Below are positions 60,441 through 64,000 of a DNA stretch of 64,000 nucleotides, piece by piece. The position numbers and the translations under genes are program-made. Where the stretch lies: positions 1,612,001 through 1,676,000 of the forward strand of contig NZ_CP133671.1 of NCBI RefSeq assembly GCF_031326345.1. Direction: 5' to 3'. The notes beneath the pieces were generated by a model. That model saw only the letters and a list, made by a program, of their open reading frames with translations, made no database searches and was not told the origin of the DNA. This stretch comes from Aureispira sp. CCB-E (GTDB lineage: Bacteria > Bacteroidota > Bacteroidia > Chitinophagales > Saprospiraceae). Position 1 is the stretch's first letter; each line of letters opens with the position of its first letter.

Positions 60441-61841
60441 TTATTTTCCTGAATCCATGCGAACGATTTTAGGATAAAATGGAGCAACAATATCTACTAG
60501 TTCTTGTTGTGCTTGCATGACTGTATGAATGTCTTTGTAAGCGAAAGGGGCTTCATCTAATCCCGCACCAATTAATTCTACTTGGTTGCTTTTTAAAACT
60601 TCTCGGAGCATTTTTTTAGTGAAGGACTCTTTGGCTTTTCGTCTAGAAAAAGCGCGACCAGCACCATGAGAAGCAGAGTTGATGGATTGCGGATTGCCTA
60701 ACCCTCGAACAATAAAAGCAGGAGCAGTCATAGAACCAGGAATAATACCCCAAGCGCCTTTGTGTGCGGGGGTAGCTCCTTTTCGATGTACAAAAACCGC
60801 AGAGCCATCTGCTAGTTGTTCCTTCCAGGCAAAGTTATGATGGTTTTCAATTTGATGCAATTGTTTGATACCTAATGCCTTTTGGATGCGACGATGAATA
60901 TGATGGTGGCATGCAGAAGCATAGTCACCAGCCAGATTCATGGCAATCCAATACTCTTGTCCTTCATGTTCATTCATATGCAACCATGATAAATGAGCCG
61001 TAGACTTAGGCAAATTGCGTTTTTTCATAGCAATATTGGTATAAGTATTGGCTATTTTAGCACCCAAACCTCTTGAACCTGAATGGCTCAACAAGGCTAG
61101 ATAGTTGCCAATTGGCAAATTCAAGTCATTATTCGCTTCCTTAATTTCAACCCAACCAAATTCCACAAAATGATTGCCCCCACCAGAAGAACCAATTTGT
61201 TGATAAGCTTTGTCAATTAAAGAACGCAACAAACCGATTTCTTTAAATTCAGATCGATCAAAAATAGCATCGTTTCTCTTGTTGTCATCAAACGTAGTTT
61301 TACCAAATCTAGAATTGTCTTGAATGATTCTTTTTAACTGAGAGGTATTGTCCTTGATATAACTCCCTTGAGCATCAAAGATACTCAAACACATTCGACA
61401 ACCAATATCAACCCCAACTCCGTAAGGAATAATAGCATCTTTAGTAGCCAAAACGCCACCAATAGGCAATCCATAACCATAATGCGCATCTGGCATTAAA
61501 GCACCATCGGCTGTAATAGGAAGGCTCATGGCTTGTTTCATTTGCTCTTTGGCACTCTCGTCGATTCCATTAGCACCATAAATAGTAAAAGGCTTATCAG
61601 AAAAAGCATAGTTTTCGACTTTTGCTTGTTCGTCCAATAGCTTGATGGCTACAGGTCCTAAGACAGTATGTTGCGTATAATCCTTGGGTTGCTGTGCGAC
61701 TTGTTGAAGCAACTCCAATTTTTCTTTTTTGGAAGTATGCTTATAACCTTTGCCAACAAGTAACATTGCCAAACTTCTAATAGCAGTATCTTGGTAACCT
61801 ATAGCTACTAAATCTTTTCCTCTAAGTTTTTCTTTTTTCAT
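60441..61841 (-). CDS. rtcB: RtcB family RNA-splicing ligase
   Basis: A 466-residue RNA ligase that joins 2',3'-cyclic phosphate or 3'-phosphate ends to 5'-OH ends with GTP and Mn. Family motifs are present in order: MPDAHYGYGLPIGGVLAT, YGVGVDIGCRM (metal-binding Asp and Cys), SSGGGNHFVEFG, LSHSGSRGLGA, HRKGATPAHKGAWGIIPGSM and SASHGAGRAFSRRKA, in which the His forms the GMP adduct. Its length is that of the Bacteroidota branch. No RtcA or RtcR homologue is next to it, so it may act in tRNA or rRNA repair. It is monocistronic on the minus strand. Confidence 0.95.
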   Translation of the reverse strand: MKKEKLRGKDLVAIGYQDTAIRSLAMLLVGKGYKHTSKKEKLELLQQVAQQPKDYTQHTVLGPVAIKLLDEQAKVENYAFSDKPFTIYGANGIDESAKEQMKQAMSLPITADGALMPDAHYGYGLPIGGVLATKDAIIPYGVGVDIGCRMCLSIFDAQGSYIKDNTSQLKRIIQDNSRFGKTTFDDNKRNDAIFDRSEFKEIGLLRSLIDKAYQQIGSSGGGNHFVEFGWVEIKEANNDLNLPIGNYLALLSHSGSRGLGAKIANTYTNIAMKKRNLPKSTAHLSWLHMNEHEGQEYWIAMNLAGDYASACHHHIHRRIQKALGIKQLHQIENHHNFAWKEQLADGSAVFVHRKGATPAHKGAWGIIPGSMTAPAFIVRGLGNPQSINSASHGAGRAFSRRKAKESFTKKMLREVLKSNQVELIGAGLDEAPFAYKDIHTVMQAQQELVDIVAPFYPKIVRMDSGK

Positions 61842-62008
61842 AACCTGTAATTCCTTGACAATATCGTGTTGGTTGAAACAACTACCACACTATAAATGCC
61901 ATAACTATCTTTATATAAGATAGAATGGTTTTAAAATAGAAGTGTACGTTTTGCATTGATTATCTAAACTCTATCTTGCTGTACTAAGTTCCAAAAAGTC
62001 AATTTATT

Positions 62009-62533
62009 TTAAGGATTGGCAATAGGCGGAGAGAGATGCAGACCTTGTTGTTCTAGAAAAGTGTGGACTTCTACTAATATTCGAGCAGCTTCTTTGGGGA
62101 ATTCAATAGTAATTGGGACAGGTTCAGTTACTCGATTATTGTACAGATGAAAGACCAAAAAATCATTGTTAGTAGATAAACGAACTTTATTAATGGCCCT
62201 TATGGGATGTGTAATTTGGGTATAGCCTAGGTGATAAAATTTATAAGTAAGTTCTTGGTCGGTTAGAGATAAAAAACAGTCTGTTCCGATGGGGACACTA
62301 AGTATTGTTTTGAGTAAAAAACTGTATAATATAATAATGAAAAATATAGAAGCATGAACAAAATATTCCAACGAAATCAATTTAAGACCAAAATAAAGTG
62401 CAATCCAAGTTACGGTTAATAAAAAATAGCCCAATGTCAGAAACCAACCCGTGTGTTTGTTGGCACAGACGATACTAAAAGAACTATCGTCCTGATATGT
62501 TTCGATGTCTGAATTCCAGTGTCTAGTCTTCAT
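62009..62533 (-). CDS. Membrane protein with two TM segments and C-terminal PH-like region, third gene of a module
   Basis: A 174-residue protein. Two hydrophobic segments (about 29-50 and 55-78) are followed by a soluble part (about 80-165) with strand-like repeats (LSLTDQELTYKFYHLGY, KVRLSTNNDFLVFHLYNNR). The build resembles bacterial PH-domain/YcxB-like membrane proteins. It overlaps the upstream gene by 11 bp. The similar layout of the two neighbours suggests that they are distant paralogues or partners. The function is unknown. Confidence 0.6.
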   Translation of the reverse strand: MKTRHWNSDIETYQDDSSFSIVCANKHTGWFLTLGYFLLTVTWIALYFGLKLISLEYFVHASIFFIIILYSFLLKTILSVPIGTDCFLSLTDQELTYKFYHLGYTQITHPIRAINKVRLSTNNDFLVFHLYNNRVTEPVPITIEFPKEAARILVEVHTFLEQQGLHLSPPIANP

Positions 62534-63056
62534 GCTTGAGTTTGGATGTGTTGGTTGGTTGTTTCTTATTATAAGGAATATTATAAAATTGGAGGATGGC
62601 GTTCGTATACATATAAGCAGGGAGTATTAATACTTGGTTGACATTGTCCAAATAAGGCACCTTATGTTCTTTAGAAAAAAAGATTTTTTGTATCGGAAAC
62701 TCCCACCTTATCACATTGAGTGGTTTGCGTTTTTGCTTGGGATAAAAGGTAATTTGATGGAGTTCTAATTTAATTTGCCGATACCCTATGATGTAATCTT
62801 TGATAAAAAGACCGATAAAAAGAAAAAATGCACAGGTTAGCCAAAAGTGCAAAATATAGGGTGTGATGTAGGTGCCTACCCAAATTATTGTATCCAAAAC
62901 AGTAGTAGGGTCTATTAGACCTAAATAAAACGTTACCAGAAAATAAATTACGTACATTCCAAACCCGATAATTGTTATATAAGTTGGAAATGTATCCGCA
63001 AGTGGGCGATACGATAGAGTAATAATAGTATGTGGTTGCCAATTCTCTGTGCTCAT
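62523..63056 (-). CDS. Membrane protein with two TM segments, second gene of a module
   Basis: A 177-residue protein. Two hydrophobic segments (about 22-48 and 57-88) are followed by a basic, strand-rich soluble part (IKLELHQITFYPKQKRKP, then VIRWEFPIQKIFFSKEHK). The layout is like that of the following gene, which it overlaps by 11 bp. The start is 8 bp from the stop of the gene at 63065. No family was recognised with certainty. Confidence 0.6.
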   Translation of the reverse strand: MSTENWQPHTIITLSYRPLADTFPTYITIIGFGMYVIYFLVTFYLGLIDPTTVLDTIIWVGTYITPYILHFWLTCAFFLFIGLFIKDYIIGYRQIKLELHQITFYPKQKRKPLNVIRWEFPIQKIFFSKEHKVPYLDNVNQVLILPAYMYTNAILQFYNIPYNKKQPTNTSKLKHED

Positions 63057-63064
63057 AAATACAC

Positions 63065-64000
63065 TTAGCTTTTCATATACCGATCAAATCGCTTGAACCA
63101 CTGCCCAAACGTACTTTTCTCCATACTACTTCCAAAGGCAATAAAATAATCTTGCCAGACAGTAGCGTCCACACTATTGAACCAAGTTATAAAGTCATAA
63201 ATATAAGTGCTCACTTCAACAACTGTTAAGATCGCATTGACACCAGGCATTAAACGAGCCAAAGGCTTCGCATATTTTAGTGCTTTGGTCAACTTGCTAA
63301 CTGGACCAGCTACTTTTTTATAGACCTTTTCGGCTGTTTCATTCAATAAATCAGCGGCCTTATTTTTAATAGATTTATCCTTCCAATTATGATCTTCTAG
63401 TAGTTCATACGCCTCTTGCGCCGTATTTTGGAATTCACCAGCTGCTTTTTTTAGTCGGTCTAAATCCTTTTTGTCAACCGCATCTGCTAATTGATCTGCC
63501 TTTTTTACTAAATCTTTATTTTTTTCTTGAATTTGACGAAGTCTCTTATTGTCTTTTTCCAAGGAAGGCTTGTCCACATCATCAGGTGTAGGGGACGTTT
63601 TTTTACCATCTACTTTAGGCTTAGCTTTAGGAGGATTGATGGTAACATTAAAGCCAATGCTAATACTAATATTACAGGCTGCAAAATCAACACCAGGGAA
63701 ATTAAAGTCACTACCAAGACTATCCATTAATTTGACACAATTGATAGCTCCTTGAAAGCGGATCGAAATAGGATTAAATTTGGAACGATTTTTTATTTTT
63801 TGAATTATACCTGCTTTCTTTTCATTTCCATTTTCATCTATTGTTACATCACTCTCTGATAGACCTGGGGTAAAGCTATATTTGGCAACATCTGTTTTTA
63901 ACGTTAATAATACAAATCCCAAATCCAAGGTAAGCCCTTTGCTAAATAATGTAGTAGAACCAGCGCCCATAGATGGCATTTTGGAGCGAAGCATTTTGAG
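63065..64000 (-). CDS. C-terminal part of an unknown protein running off the window
   Basis: At least 309 residues; the frame is still open at the window end, so the true start may lie outside. The N-terminal visible part is beta-rich (SKGLTLDLGFVLLTLKTDV, RFQGAINCVKLMDSLG, ISISIGFNVTINPP). A Pro/Lys linker follows (about 128-150), then a charged coiled-coil-like helical region (KDNKRLRQIQEKNKDLVKKA and following, about 150-225) and a C-terminal helical end with a hydrophobic patch (LMPGVNAILTVVEVSTYIYD). It was not recognised. The two small membrane protein genes that follow closely form a unit with it. Confidence 0.55.
   Translation of the reverse strand, partial: LKMLRSKMPSMGAGSTTLFSKGLTLDLGFVLLTLKTDVAKYSFTPGLSESDVTIDENGNEKKAGIIQKIKNRSKFNPISIRFQGAINCVKLMDSLGSDFNFPGVDFAACNISISIGFNVTINPPKAKPKVDGKKTSPTPDDVDKPSLEKDNKRLRQIQEKNKDLVKKADQLADAVDKKDLDRLKKAAGEFQNTAQEAYELLEDHNWKDKSIKNKAADLLNETAEKVYKKVAGPVSKLTKALKYAKPLARLMPGVNAILTVVEVSTYIYDFITWFNSVDATVWQDYFIAFGSSMEKSTFGQWFKRFDRYMKS

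Noticed and set aside
1-64000. tRNA, rRNA or known riboswitch genes
   Set aside because: By eye I found no cloverleaf with a G-T-T-C-A/G-A loop in the gaps and no rRNA-like stretch; a covariance-model search could still find short RNAs.

Overview
The window is an AT-rich chromosomal stretch from a member of the Bacteroidota. The evidence is a fused SecDF, three proteins with type IX secretion (T9SS) C-terminal sorting domains, the DUF1800/DUF1501 pair, a PbpC-type penicillin-binding protein, BlaI/BlaR1, and several promoter-like TAnnTTTG elements. The gene complement fits the Saprospirales (Saprospira/Aureispira-like) best, but that is inference. No rRNA, tRNA, CRISPR array, phage or conjugative module was recognised. 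Most genes are housekeeping or envelope genes, in short operons of one to three.

Layout. 1-1154: tail of a probable glycosyltransferase and a degenerate methyltransferase. 1170-3943: exported DUF1501 protein and DUF1800 partner. 4334-5464: lipoprotein with a duplicated domain. 5714-14003: signalling block with a degenerate HATPase protein, a sigma-54-type response regulator and, divergently, a 1735-residue hybrid kinase with nine PAS-PAC units. 14000-20572: sugar isomerase-like protein, small membrane protein, murB, small lipoprotein, secDF. 21095-23431: fatty acid hydroxylase, T9SS cargo, methyltransferase. 23823-28962: pbpC, two unknowns, BlaI and BlaR1-like peptidase. 29098-31949: lipoprotein, phosphopantetheinyl transferase, acyltransferase. 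32250-34563: DHFR-like reductase, membrane protein and a close homologue of vitamin K-dependent gamma-carboxylase. 34597-37040: LRR lipoprotein and membrane protein. 37218-40131: AraC-type regulator and copper ATPase. 40145-42998: non-catalytic rhodanese, then an SDR/TetR pair with matching operator-like palindromes. 43398-49084: T9SS protein, complete IS4-type insertion sequence, broken reading frame, voltage-sensor-like protein, folA. 50138-56311: Na+/amino-acid symporter, GH5 glycosidase, T9SS protein, hemW. 57275-64000: an unknown protein overlapping a WG-repeat lipoprotein, rtcB, and an unrecognised three-gene module that runs off the window.

The most striking feature outside genes is an interspersed repeat family. 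Copies lie between genes, usually bounded by AGTTCGTTGA and its complement TCAACGAACT, and are built from modules resembling CACGAAGTAGCAGCGCAGC. At least eight clear copies and a few decayed ones are scattered over the window. They vary from about 45 to 220 bp and carry no coding sequence, which suggests a non-autonomous (MITE- or REP-like) element. Some reach into gene ends, producing spurious N-terminal extensions or supplying a few terminal codons.

Other points of interest are the gamma-carboxylase homologue with its catalytic lysine, the SDR/TetR operator pair, a 69-codon open frame continuing in phase after the stop of the voltage-sensor gene up to the IS end, a large hairpin next to a possibly leaderless methyltransferase promoter, and signalling or enzyme proteins that have lost key residues (HATPase, rhodanese).
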